Assembly (NCBI GenBank): GCA_018060905.1
Contig: JAGOVD010000001.1
Location: 1 to 50,365, forward strand
From: Minisyncoccota bacterium
GTDB lineage: Bacteria > Patescibacteriota > Minisyncoccia > Phycocordibacterales > UBA9973
Length of the DNA stretch: 50,365 bases
Direction of reading: 5' to 3'
The translations under genes were made by a program, and so were the position numbers. The notes under the pieces were generated by a model. That model had not been told where the DNA came from and ran no database searches. It saw only the letters and a list, made by a program, of their open reading frames with translations. Positions 16,088-23,660 of the stretch are shown one piece after another; positions within the stretch are counted from its first letter, which is position 1, and the number at the start of each line of letters is the position of its first letter.

Positions 16088-17266
16088 TTGCCTATGAAGC
16101 AGTCTATGTTATTTGATTACCCAAAAACACGAACACATATTGATGTTCAAAATGGTAAAGAATTACCCTGGTATGAAAATACTATTTGCCCAAATCTCGA
16201 ATTCATTGCTGTTCCACACGCGTTATTGCTGGGTTCGCAAAGTAGATCTGAAGAATTACCAACTCTTTCTTGGGAAATAAAATTGAGACTTGTTAAACAA
16301 CTACTTTGGCCACTCAAAAAATATTCCCACGACAGTATTGAGCAACAAATTCATGTCTATCTCCAATCAGAATCACAGTGGCTTCGCAAAGATCACACAA
16401 AGCGTCTCAGGGCATTTAATCGAATGTCTGAAGATGAGTTTGTCGATCTCCTTGCGTATGGCGCATTTGAATTATCGAGACGAGCTACATCAATACGGTC
16501 GTTCAAACGGTCGCTTCGAAAACAGCTCCCGGAATCCTCTGATAAGCTCATGTTTTCTCGGCTCGGGAGGTATATCCTCAATGGAAGAGTTGATGAGCAT
16601 TGGTATCGGGATCTCACCAAAGAAATTACAGAATTGTTTCCTGAATTTGATCAGAAGCTTATCGCGTCACTCCTATCTATCACCTCAATCAGAAGTAGTC
16701 TCCCTACAAATATTGCAAAATTTTTTAAAGTACTACATCAATTTTTTGAAGAAAAAATTTACATGGTAGAAACTGGTAAAAAGGGACAAAAAATAAAGAA
16801 GGAGAGTATGTTCAAAGATGTACTTGATGCATCACTCGCCAATCTTGATTTACTAAAGAAAGGAGAATCACTGATTGATTCTGACAAGAAGAATGCACCT
16901 AAGATTCGGAGGTTTGCAGGAGCTATGGTGGGTGTTACCGAAGCAGTTGTTGCTGATATTTGGATTACACGAAGTTTTGGTTGCGACAACAAACGTCTCT
17001 ATAATGATAATTTTGTGAGTACCTCACCAACGCGGTCACTCTATGATGCTATCGAATGGTATTTCCAAGCACTTGGAGAATATATCAACAAGGAACCACG
17101 AGGTGTGTGTTCGATGGCGTGGTCTGGTATTAGATCGGAGACCAATACTGCTACGACTCGGTACTCTGATATTTTGCGCGGGCGGCTTGGTCACGGTATC
17201 TTTGAAGAGCAGTATGGGCAACTCATCGCCGTGTTGAAAAAAGGTATCAAATTTGAAGAAAGGTAG
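16088..17266 (+). CDS. Hypothetical protein with a HhH-GPD-like C-terminal region
   Basis: The product is 392 residues, largely helical, soluble and basic in the middle. FDQKLIASLLSITSIRSSLP (about 188-207) followed by KIRRFAGAMVG and VVADIWITRSFG (about 272-298) resembles uncharacterised phage proteins related to helix-hairpin-helix DNA glycosylases, in which the Asp of VADIW would take the catalytic place. MAWSGIRSE (343-351) fits the conserved tail of that group. The assignment is tentative. It has its own promoter and terminator and precedes the GIY-YIG-like gene at 17394. Confidence 0.6.
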   Translation: MPMKQSMLFDYPKTRTHIDVQNGKELPWYENTICPNLEFIAVPHALLLGSQSRSEELPTLSWEIKLRLVKQLLWPLKKYSHDSIEQQIHVYLQSESQWLRKDHTKRLRAFNRMSEDEFVDLLAYGAFELSRRATSIRSFKRSLRKQLPESSDKLMFSRLGRYILNGRVDEHWYRDLTKEITELFPEFDQKLIASLLSITSIRSSLPTNIAKFFKVLHQFFEEKIYMVETGKKGQKIKKESMFKDVLDASLANLDLLKKGESLIDSDKKNAPKIRRFAGAMVGVTEAVVADIWITRSFGCDNKRLYNDNFVSTSPTRSLYDAIEWYFQALGEYINKEPRGVCSMAWSGIRSETNTATTRYSDILRGRLGHGIFEEQYGQLIAVLKKGIKFEER

Positions 17267-17267
17267 T

Positions 17268-17296
17268 GTCCGGACAATATTGTGCCGGACTTTTTA
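17268..17296 (+). terminator. Intrinsic terminator
   Basis: GTCCGG/CCGGAC stem (17268-17273 with 17285-17290) around an inner CAATATTG palindrome, then five T. Confidence 0.88.
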
Positions 17297-17324
17297 TTTC
17301 CTATTTTCCTCTATTTTGTCAACT

Positions 17325-17353
17325 TTGACCCACTCGAATTAATAGGAGACAAT
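17325..17353 (+). promoter_or_regulatory. Promoter of the GIY-YIG-like gene
   Basis: TTGACC (17325-17330), 17-bp spacer, GACAAT (17348-17353), followed by a leader of about 35 bases without a Shine-Dalgarno sequence. Confidence 0.55.
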
Positions 17354-17393
17354 ACGTACAAAGCTCTATTACAATCACCTTAAACTAAATAAA

Positions 17394-18257
17394 ATGACAC
17401 TATTAAGCGATGAAATGCTTAATAGCATTTCATTTGAAACACTACAGTTCATCGAACCATTTTCTACGCAGTCTACTTTTTCTAATCAATACAAAGGGCA
17501 ACAAGTTTTCTTGGAGGGCGCAACAAAAAAACCAGGAATAATTGTTACTCGATATATTGATTATGTAGGAATCATGAGGTACAACTTCAACACCGTTGAA
17601 GCATGTCTCAACAGCGGTGCAAAAAGTATCTATAATTCTTTATTGAAAAATAAAGTTAAGAAGGTTGAATTTGCATTAGTCCCTACTCAAAAGAAAAATC
17701 ATTCTCGGATGTATAATCTTTTGAAGAGGCAATATTCTCGTATTAGACGAGATAGTCACTTTGAGATAGTAAAACCATGGTTAGAAGGAGAGCGGTCAGA
17801 CAACTTTCCTTTCAATGAGCTCACATGGAGAAGGCCGTTTATTGAATTTGAAGGTCATCGCCGCTCCTCATTCGGGGACTATGCTAATCGTGATGGATGG
17901 TACCTTATCAGAGAGTTTTTACCACTTGAAAATAAGATGATCAATGTATATGTCGGAAAAAGTATTAATATTATTTCGGACCGTATCCGGAATAAATTTT
18001 ATCCCAATCGACATATTTATTACGAGGAAATTCCTGGTGAAAGAGAATATCACATCACCGTTATTGAGATTCAAAAATCTATATTGTCACGCAATATAGT
18101 ATACAAAGACTTCATCAAAAGGTGTGAAGATACACTCATTGCAATTTTGGATCCGAGAGATAACACAAAGGGGAAAATCGTTACTTCTAGCGAAGAATGG
18201 TACGAAGGTGAGCCAGTAAAAAATTGGGAAGAAAAATTTCCCGTAAAAGCTTCTTGA
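17394..18257 (+). CDS. GIY-YIG nuclease-like protein
   Basis: The product is 287 residues. The C-terminal part carries the GIY-YIG pattern: GWY (168-170), VYVGKS with YVG at 186-188, a conserved Arg in DRIRN (about R199), and E245 plus N257 in CEDTLIAILDPRDN, the classic E-x2-LI-x4-P-x2-N motif. The N-terminal 150 residues are of unknown function and may bind a target. GIY-YIG enzymes cut DNA in homing, repair, restriction and some recombination systems. The gene is AT-rich, has its own promoter, and a terminator overlaps its stop codon. Confidence 0.7.
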   Translation: MTLLSDEMLNSISFETLQFIEPFSTQSTFSNQYKGQQVFLEGATKKPGIIVTRYIDYVGIMRYNFNTVEACLNSGAKSIYNSLLKNKVKKVEFALVPTQKKNHSRMYNLLKRQYSRIRRDSHFEIVKPWLEGERSDNFPFNELTWRRPFIEFEGHRRSSFGDYANRDGWYLIREFLPLENKMINVYVGKSINIISDRIRNKFYPNRHIYYEEIPGEREYHITVIEIQKSILSRNIVYKDFIKRCEDTLIAILDPRDNTKGKIVTSSEEWYEGEPVKNWEEKFPVKAS

Positions 18258-18272
18258 AAAGGAGCTTTTTTT
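18245..18272 (+). terminator. Intrinsic terminator overlapping the GIY-YIG-like stop codon
   Basis: An 11-bp stem (18245-18255 with 18259-18269, one G-U) and seven T. The 5' arm includes the last coding codons. Confidence 0.85.
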
Positions 18273-18273
18273 G

Positions 18274-18360
18274 CGGAAAGGGAGGGATTCGAACCCTCGA
18301 TCAGGTTACCCCGATGTCACTTTTCGAAAGTGATGCATTCGACCACTCTGCCACCTTTCC
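18274..18360 (-). tRNA. tRNA-Ser (CGA)
   Basis: A class II tRNA with a long variable arm. Acceptor GGAAAGG pairs with CCTTTCC, discriminator G. The anticodon stem is TCACT/AGTGA with loop TTCGAAA (anticodon CGA), and the T-arm is GAGGG-TTCGAAT-CCCTC. CCA is not encoded. Its 5' 18 bases plus one flanking base are repeated directly at 18455-18473. Confidence 0.95.
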
Positions 18361-18473
18361 AAATATACTTCGTATTTGTCATCCTCCGGAACGGTGACAT
18401 CGTGTTCGCCACCTTGCTCCGCTCGGATAAAACGCAAAGCAGTTTGCCTTTTATCCACTCTGCCACCTTTCCA
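18343..18473 (-). repeat. Multi-hairpin element, copy D, with duplicated tRNA-Ser 5' end
   Basis: A 19-bp direct repeat (18343-18361 and 18455-18473), equal to the 5' end of tRNA-Ser, flanks about 93 bp. On the minus strand this holds a long hairpin (GGATAAAA-G-GCAAA, loop CTGC, TTTGC-G-TTTTATCC), the linker GAGCGGAGCAAGG, a GGTG/CACC hairpin, CCGGAGGATGAC, and AAATAC-GAA-GTATATTT. The CTGC apex and linkers match copies A and B. The second tRNA piece is not a functional tRNA. Confidence 0.65.
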
Positions 18474-18488
18474 TGTACTCACTTGGTT

Positions 18489-19430
18489 TTATTTACCAGT
18501 TTTCAGCCAAACGTACAAATCCTCGATGGCTTTGACGGCGTCGCCGGCTGCGATGTTGTTCTGGTGGTAGAGACCGTTGGTGCAGTCGCCAGCCGCCCAG
18601 ATACCCAACATCTTGGTGCGCTGATTCATCGAGTCTACAAAAATCTTGCCGTCTTGGGTGAGTGGGACGATGTCTTTCGCGAAACTCGTGCTTGGGATCT
18701 GGCCAATCTCGACAAAGACGCCACTTACAGGAAGCTCTGTTGCGTCAGTCGCATCCTTTTCTTTATACACAACCGCTGAGACAAATTGCTCACCTTTGAT
18801 TTCCATGAGCTCGATGTTGGTCTTGAGGGTGACGTTGGGGAGCTTGGCAACGTTGTCGACCGTGATTTGGTCCGCGCGATACTTTTCGCTTCGATGGAGG
18901 AGCGTCACATGCTCGGCATACTGTGAGAGTTGCAATACGGCTTCCAGAGCCGCGTTGCCACCACCAATGACCACAACCGGCATACCGGAGAAGAGGGGGC
19001 CGTCACAGGTCGCACAGTACATGATGCCCTTGTGCTCGAACTTGTCTGCGCCGGTGACTTCGAGTTTGCGGTGGCTTGAGCCCGTAGCGATGAGAACGCT
19101 TTTTGCAGTGAGTGGCTCTGGTGTACCATCTACAGTCACGAGGAATGTATCTGCAGTGTCTTTGCTCACTGCAGTGACCCGTTTGCCGAGCATGAGGGTG
19201 AGTGTGTGCTCAGGCTTCGCATATTCTTCGATATGAGCCTTGAAACTCTTGGCGAGGTCGGTCCCACTGATCTGGGGTGTGCCGATCCAGTTGTAGATGG
19301 TGTCTGAGACCGAGGATTGACCACCGACTTCTTCAGCGATGAGAAGTGTCTGGATGCGCTTGCGAGCTGCGTATACTGCCGCGGCACATGCTGCAGGGCC
19401 TCCACCGATGATGATGAGTTCGTAATTCAT
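18489..19430 (-). CDS. trxB: Thioredoxin reductase
   Basis: The product is 313 residues, normal length for TrxB. The FAD site is IIIGGGPAACAAAVYAARK at the N-terminus, the redox-active pair is in YCATCDGP, the second nucleotide-binding motif is VVVIGGGNAALEA, and AAGDCTN is the C-terminal FAD motif. It reduces thioredoxin with NAD(P)H in the cytoplasm. The HRSEKYRA stretch differs from the HRRxxFRA motif for NADPH, so cofactor choice is uncertain. The ATG at 19430 is preferred over an upstream frame because TATACT (minus, 19443-19438) ends seven bases before it. A -35 (TTCGAT, 19466-19461) lies in the outer arm of repeat C. Confidence 0.95.
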   Translation of the reverse strand: MNYELIIIGGGPAACAAAVYAARKRIQTLLIAEEVGGQSSVSDTIYNWIGTPQISGTDLAKSFKAHIEEYAKPEHTLTLMLGKRVTAVSKDTADTFLVTVDGTPEPLTAKSVLIATGSSHRKLEVTGADKFEHKGIMYCATCDGPLFSGMPVVVIGGGNAALEAVLQLSQYAEHVTLLHRSEKYRADQITVDNVAKLPNVTLKTNIELMEIKGEQFVSAVVYKEKDATDATELPVSGVFVEIGQIPSTSFAKDIVPLTQDGKIFVDSMNQRTKMLGIWAAGDCTNGLYHQNNIAAGDAVKAIEDLYVWLKTGK

Positions 19431-19456
19431 GACTTTGAGTATAGCAGGGTCGTTCA

Positions 19457-19690
19457 CAAAATCGAAGTGTATTCTCAAAATGCACACATAAAAGCCTGCT
19501 GGCTTTTTGCTCTGCTCGGCTCAGTCAGCCTGCGCAAGGCATTTCTCGAGCACACTTCGATTTTGCTCACTCTTTTACTCGAGCGAAAAGCCAATGTATC
19601 GTTTTGCCGTCTTTCGCAAGACGACTGGTCTGAGAAGGAGCGATTTTTCAGCAGAAAAATACGCGACGGCAATAATGATACATTGGCTTT
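19457..19690. repeat. Multi-hairpin element, copy C: two inverted modules back to back
   Basis: Module C1 is bounded by a perfect 14-bp inverted repeat (19457-19470 with 19552-19565) and holds AAAAGCC-TGCT-GGCTTTT and GCCT-GCGCA-AGGC hairpins. Module C2 is bounded by a perfect 14-bp inverted repeat (19587-19600 with 19677-19690). It has a further 8-bp arm (19603-19610 with 19665-19672), a GTCTT/AAGAC hairpin, the linker GACTGGTCTGAGAAGGAGCG and a 7-bp hairpin with loop AGCA (19643-19660). The modules share words in opposite orientation. The element fills the trxB-ftsZ gap. Confidence 0.7.
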
Positions 19691-19696
19691 GAGCGA

Positions 19697-20869
19697 CTAC
19701 TTCTTGTTTCGTCGAAGAAACGCTGGGATTGCGCCAAAGTTATCGAGATCTTCATCAACACCTTCGGTGTCAGCGAGCTCTGCGTCCATGGGTTTGATTT
19801 CAGGTTTCTGTACCATTGGTTTTATTTCTTCGGATCGATCGCCATTAGCGGTATCTTGTCTGTTGAATAGTTCGCGACCACTTGGGCTAAAGAGCGTTCC
19901 TTTTTTGCCGCTATCGCTCGGGAAACCTGTCGCGATGACCGTGATTTTCATCTCACCCTTCTTGATGCGTTCGTCGAGGATTGTACCAATGATGACACGA
20001 GCATCTTTGTCGATAGATTCAGTGATGACCTTTGCAGCATCTTGGAACTCTGCCATGGTGAGGTCGTCGTTGGAAGAGATGGCAAAGAGGACACCCTTTG
20101 CGCCGTTGATGGAAATATCGAGGAGGGGAGAGTTGATGGCTTGGATCGCTGCCTTTTCAGCACGGCCGTCACCTGAAGCAAATCCAACACCCATGAGCGC
20201 AGTACCTGCGTCTGTAAGGACGCTTTTCATGTCGGCGAAGTCGACGTTGATGATACCAGGAGAGGCGATGAGCTCGGAGATACCCTCGACTGCTTGGCGG
20301 AGGACTTCGTCACATTTTGCAAATGCGTCTTTGAACGTCGTGTCTTTGCCAGCGATGGCGAGGAGGCGGTCGTTGGGGATGACGATGATCGCATCAACTT
20401 CCTTTTCAAGGTCTGCGATGCCTTGTTCTGCGATACGCATGCGTTGGTTGCCTTCAAAGAAGAATGGTTTGGTGACGACAGCGACAGTGAGTATTCCTTG
20501 CTCCTTTGCGGCTCGCGCAACAACTGATGCAGCACCAGTACCAGTGCCACCACCCATACCACAGGCGATGAAGACCATGTCAGCGCCTTTGACGGCATCT
20601 TGGATCTCAGCCTTGGTCTCTTCTGCAGCACGCGCACCGAGTTCTGGGTTCATACCTGCACCGAGTCCTTTGGTGAGGTTTTTGCCGAGGTGGATCTTTT
20701 TCTCTGCGAGTGAGTTGTGCAAATCCTGCACGTCAGTGTTCATCGCCACGAATTCAACCGCACGGACTTTGTTTTCCATCATGTGGTTTAGGGCGTTTTT
20801 ACCTGATCCACCAATACCAATAACTTTGATACGGGCTGCGGTTTCAATTTCGGGGATGATTTTTGCCAT
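19697..20869 (-). CDS. ftsZ: Cell division GTPase FtsZ
   Basis: The product is 390 residues. The tubulin signature is MGGGTGTGAA, the N-terminal nucleotide loop is GIGGSGKNALNHM, and the T7 synergy loop is NVDFADMKSVL, so GTP hydrolysis should be intact. A linker of about 60 residues leads to the C-terminal peptide FGAIPAFLRRNKK, which normally binds FtsA. FtsZ forms the division ring. I chose the ATG at 20869; a GTG at 20890 is an alternative. ftsA lies upstream, but a separate opposite-strand gene (20993-21226) is inserted between them. Confidence 0.97.
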   Translation of the reverse strand: MAKIIPEIETAARIKVIGIGGSGKNALNHMMENKVRAVEFVAMNTDVQDLHNSLAEKKIHLGKNLTKGLGAGMNPELGARAAEETKAEIQDAVKGADMVFIACGMGGGTGTGAASVVARAAKEQGILTVAVVTKPFFFEGNQRMRIAEQGIADLEKEVDAIIVIPNDRLLAIAGKDTTFKDAFAKCDEVLRQAVEGISELIASPGIINVDFADMKSVLTDAGTALMGVGFASGDGRAEKAAIQAINSPLLDISINGAKGVLFAISSNDDLTMAEFQDAAKVITESIDKDARVIIGTILDERIKKGEMKITVIATGFPSDSGKKGTLFSPSGRELFNRQDTANGDRSEEIKPMVQKPEIKPMDAELADTEGVDEDLDNFGAIPAFLRRNKK

Positions 20870-20948
20870 ATGGTTTTTGTCCCTTTCCACGGGGAGTTAT
20901 TACTATAGACCATATACTAGCAGAACTGGCAAAGAGTGCAATGATACA

Positions 20949-20976
20949 TTGACAATATAATTTTATATGCTAGAGT
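20949..20976 (+). promoter_or_regulatory. Promoter of the 77-residue cassette
   Basis: TTGACA (20949-20954), 16-bp spacer ending TGC, TAGAGT (20971-20976). It starts 79 bases from the divergent ftsZ gene. Confidence 0.75.
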
Positions 20977-20992
20977 ATAAAAAATAAAATTT

Positions 20993-21226
20993 ATGATAGC
21001 TACAAAACTTACTTTAAAAGAAACACTTGAGCATCTAAAAGAACTAGCAGATAGTGGGATGTATAAAACCAAGGCTTTCGATGATGCTCATAATGAATAT
21101 GTGAGCATGTTGTTAGAATGTTCTGATCGTGCTGAAATACACGATGCGCTCAATTACTTAACATCTATTGATTCAATCGGTATGCTCAATATCGAAAATA
21201 TGAAAGAACAATTAGAATGTGAGTGA
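20993..21226 (+). CDS. Small hypothetical helical protein inserted between ftsA and ftsZ
   Basis: The product is 77 residues, acidic, predicted to be a helical bundle, without membrane segments. It has its own consensus promoter and an intrinsic terminator ending at the ftsA stop, and runs opposite to both division genes. It is AT-rich compared with them. The layout suggests an inserted cassette; function unknown. Confidence 0.68.
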   Translation: MIATKLTLKETLEHLKELADSGMYKTKAFDDAHNEYVSMLLECSDRAEIHDALNYLTSIDSIGMLNIENMKEQLECE

Positions 21227-21239
21227 TACTCGAAGAAGT

Positions 21240-21274
21240 AAATCGTTACCTCCAAAAAGGGGTGACGGTTTTTT
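21240..21274 (+). terminator. Intrinsic terminator of the 77-residue cassette
   Basis: A 13-bp stem with three G-U pairs (21240-21252 with 21259-21271) and a T run, ending two bases before the convergent ftsA stop codon. Confidence 0.75.
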
Positions 21275-21275
21275 A

Positions 21276-22448
21276 TTACGGCATCAATTGTTTGAAAAAG
21301 TTTTTGATTGTTGCGAGGAATCCGTCGGCGTCGTTAGTCGTAATATGACCATTTTTTGTAGAGATGCGATCAATCGTAGCAGTGGCGACACCATAGGCAA
21401 CGAGCAGGCGTTGGTCTTTGGTTTTCGTACCGCTCTGGATAGGGAATTCGAGGAAGCCGATTTTGACCGGGAGCTTGAGCATGTGCTTTGCGACCTGTTC
21501 TATCATTTGTGTTTGTGCACCGCCACCGATGATGATAGCTCCCGCAGGGAGGAGTCCACTGCGACCAATCTTTTTAAAATATTTATCGATCAACTCGAAG
21601 ATATCAGAGAGGCGCGCCTCGACGATCTCATCGAGCTTTTTCTTTGGCGCAGAATTGAAGCTCACCACACCGAGTTTGATATTTTCTGCTTCTTCAGGGG
21701 TGACACGGAGTCCGAGCGCAATGTCTTTGGTGATGTCGAGGGACCCGATACCAAAGACATGGAGTGATGTGAGTGAGCTGTTTTCAAACACAGAAACCGA
21801 CACCGTCTCCGCGCCGATATCGATGAGTGCACAACCAAAGTTGCGCTGGATATCGGTCAGGAGGAGTTGCTCGCTCGCAATGGGTGTTGCGGTAAAGCTC
21901 GTCACTTTGATACCTGCATCAGTAACGACAGCCAGGAGATCGTCGAGGTGTTGCTGGAAACAAGTGATAAAAAGCACTTTGATTTCGAGTTTGAATCCCT
22001 GGATACCCTCGGGGCGAGTCGGGAGCTCTTTGCCGTCTACTTTAAAGAGAATAGGAAAGGCATGGAGGATGACTTTGTTTTTAAGTTCGAGTTTACTCTC
22101 TGCGTCGGCGATTGCCTTTTCTATATCGAGCTTGCTGATGATACTATCGGCACGCGTCACCATCGCGCTCCCGAGTGCGTACTCAGCGCCGAGGCCGATG
22201 CCACCAATAGCGAGACTCGCGGTACGAATGCGTTGCCCACTTTCTCGCTCCGCTTCTTGGAGCGCTTTTTTGACTGTTGCGACGGCTTCGTCTCTGTTGA
22301 TGATGTAGCCGTGACGAAGCCCTTTGGTTGGGACGATACTTGCACCGAGGATACTAGGAAGGTTCTCGCCGACTGCTTCAGCCTCGCATACAACAACACG
22401 TGTGAGGGATGTCCCGATATCAATACCGACGGCAATGGATTGTTTCAT
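21276..22448 (-). CDS. ftsA: Cell division protein FtsA
   Basis: The product is 390 residues of the actin/Hsp70 ATPase superfamily. VGIDIGTSLTRVVVCE is phosphate loop 1, ALIDIGAETVSVSVF is phosphate loop 2, and IIIGGGAQ is the adenosine motif. The C-terminus FLATIKNFFKQLMP is an amphipathic helix suited to tethering FtsZ to the membrane. It follows ybeY by 15 bases and probably belongs to the rpsU-ybeY-ftsA transcript. Confidence 0.95.
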   Translation of the reverse strand: MKQSIAVGIDIGTSLTRVVVCEAEAVGENLPSILGASIVPTKGLRHGYIINRDEAVATVKKALQEAERESGQRIRTASLAIGGIGLGAEYALGSAMVTRADSIISKLDIEKAIADAESKLELKNKVILHAFPILFKVDGKELPTRPEGIQGFKLEIKVLFITCFQQHLDDLLAVVTDAGIKVTSFTATPIASEQLLLTDIQRNFGCALIDIGAETVSVSVFENSSLTSLHVFGIGSLDITKDIALGLRVTPEEAENIKLGVVSFNSAPKKKLDEIVEARLSDIFELIDKYFKKIGRSGLLPAGAIIIGGGAQTQMIEQVAKHMLKLPVKIGFLEFPIQSGTKTKDQRLLVAYGVATATIDRISTKNGHITTNDADGFLATIKNFFKQLMP

Positions 22449-22463
22449 TAAATATAAAAAAGT

Positions 22464-22853
22464 TTAGCGCACAGTGAAAAACGCAAGCAGTTGTCTTTCT
22501 GTACGTTCCATTGTACTCCCATGTGTCATTCCTTTCAAATGCAGCATGCTGTGAATCAAAATAAAGATGACGTACGTGTCAAAATCCATATCAAACTTTT
22601 TGTATTCTTTCTGCATTGCACTCTTGCACAAGATGATTTCACCAGATGTTGGCGTGAGAGAAAACGAAAGGGTGTTAGGAACGTAGTTTTTGTCGCGGTG
22701 TGCGATGTTGAGTGCTTGAGCTCGGGCGGGGGAGACAAAAGCGACAGAGAGCTCGTATCGTTTACCCAGCACTTTTTCTTTGATTGCCAAAAATGGCACG
22801 CTCGGGAGCGTACCATTTGCGGAGACAGTGAGGTTGTGTGCTTCGAGTGTCAT
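22464..22853 (-). CDS. ybeY: Endoribonuclease YbeY
   Basis: The product is 129 residues, on the short side. The zinc-binding signature H-x3-H-x5-H is present as HSMLHLKGMTHG near residues 102-113. YbeY acts in rRNA maturation and quality control. It lies between rpsU (three bases upstream) and ftsA (15 bases downstream), coupling ribosome and division genes. Confidence 0.92.
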   Translation of the reverse strand: MTLEAHNLTVSANGTLPSVPFLAIKEKVLGKRYELSVAFVSPARAQALNIAHRDKNYVPNTLSFSLTPTSGEIILCKSAMQKEYKKFDMDFDTYVIFILIHSMLHLKGMTHGSTMERTERQLLAFFTVR

Positions 22854-22856
22854 CGA

Positions 22857-23081
22857 TTACATCTTGCCTAGTTTTTTGAGACGTTCTACTTCTTTGCGAC
22901 GCACGAGGCTTTTGATGCGCATGTTCTTTTGGCCGAGCTTGGACATTGGGCGTACGGCATAGCGGATACTCTTCACTTTCGGGATAATCCCTGCTTCTTG
23001 CATCTTGCGCGAAAAACGACGCACGAGGCTGACGCCGTTTTCATGGAGGTTTTTCTTGAGTTCTACATTCGTTGTTGGCAT
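22857..23081 (-). CDS. rpsU: Ribosomal protein bS21
   Basis: The product is 74 residues. The body VSLVRRFSRKMQEAGIIPKV matches bS21 and the tail is very basic. Start at 23081: the minus-strand promoter (TTGCGC 23117-23112, 17-bp spacer, TACGAT 23094-23089) leaves seven bases before this ATG, so the frame extending to 23117 would precede transcription. It leads the rpsU-ybeY-ftsA operon. Confidence 0.93.
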   Translation of the reverse strand: MPTTNVELKKNLHENGVSLVRRFSRKMQEAGIIPKVKSIRYAVRPMSKLGQKNMRIKSLVRRKEVERLKKLGKM

Positions 23082-23146
23082 GGGCGATATCGTACCATAC
23101 AGTGTTACCTCGCGCAAGATTAAATTACTGACAAACTTTTCTATTA

Positions 23147-23231
23147 TTGACTTAATTCATACAATGTTGTAATTTCAGGGAAATTCATTAAAAACCCAGA
23201 GGAGCAGACTGGGATTCAAACTGCATAAATT
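23147..23231 (+). promoter_or_regulatory. Promoter and hairpin leader of the 123-residue cassette
   Basis: TTGACT (23147-23152), 17-bp spacer, TAATTT (23170-23175), then about 50 bases of leader with a CCCAG/CTGGG hairpin whose loop exposes GAGGAG. Confidence 0.6.
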
Positions 23232-23603
23232 ATGGCAAAAAAAGATGTTATTCTGCGGTTTTCAAAAATCCGCTGCGCTAAGAATTTTCAGCTCTATTTT
23301 GTAATCGGTAGTGATCAACAAGAGAATAAACTTGTTTGGGTAGAATTACCCAGTTATTACCCACATTTAGCTGGACATGAATTGACCACGATAACACAGA
23401 GGATTATTACGGCAATTAAAAATGTTTTTTCAAAATTCAAAGATGAGAATAAGGACACGCTATCTTACAGTGTAGAATTTTCAGACAAATTTATTGCGTA
23501 CGGGGAATTTCCTATTTTAACAGCAAGAAAATGGTCTGATTTAAAGTATCCTTTGACACAACAGGAAATCGAAATCTTTTTTAAAGCATTAGCTGAAGTT
23601 TAG
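23232..23603 (+). CDS. Hypothetical protein
   Basis: The product is 123 residues, mixed alpha/beta, without membrane segments; LYFVIGSDQQENKLVWVELP suggests an antiparallel sheet. It is AT-rich relative to its neighbours rpsU and priA, has its own promoter, hairpin leader and terminator, and is therefore another self-contained cassette. The family is not recognised. Confidence 0.7.
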   Translation: MAKKDVILRFSKIRCAKNFQLYFVIGSDQQENKLVWVELPSYYPHLAGHELTTITQRIITAIKNVFSKFKDENKDTLSYSVEFSDKFIAYGEFPILTARKWSDLKYPLTQQEIEIFFKALAEV

Positions 23604-23632
23604 GATTAGATTTTTTGTTTAAATAAATTAAG

Positions 23633-23658
23633 AACCCATTTTTTTATGGGTTTTTTTT
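23633..23658 (+). terminator. Intrinsic terminator
   Basis: A 7-bp stem AACCCAT/ATGGGTT and eight T, ending two bases before the convergent priA stop. Confidence 0.88.
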
Positions 23659-23660
23659 AT

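Noticed and set aside
18455..18473. A second tRNA-Ser gene
   Set aside because: Only the 5' 18 bases and one flanking base are repeated; no anticodon arm, variable arm or T-arm follows.
19317..20960. A 547-codon open frame on the plus strand opposite ftsZ
   Set aside because: It is a shadow of the minus-strand ftsZ codons and crosses repeat element C and the trxB start; its composition is Ser/Pro/Ala-rich without any domain.
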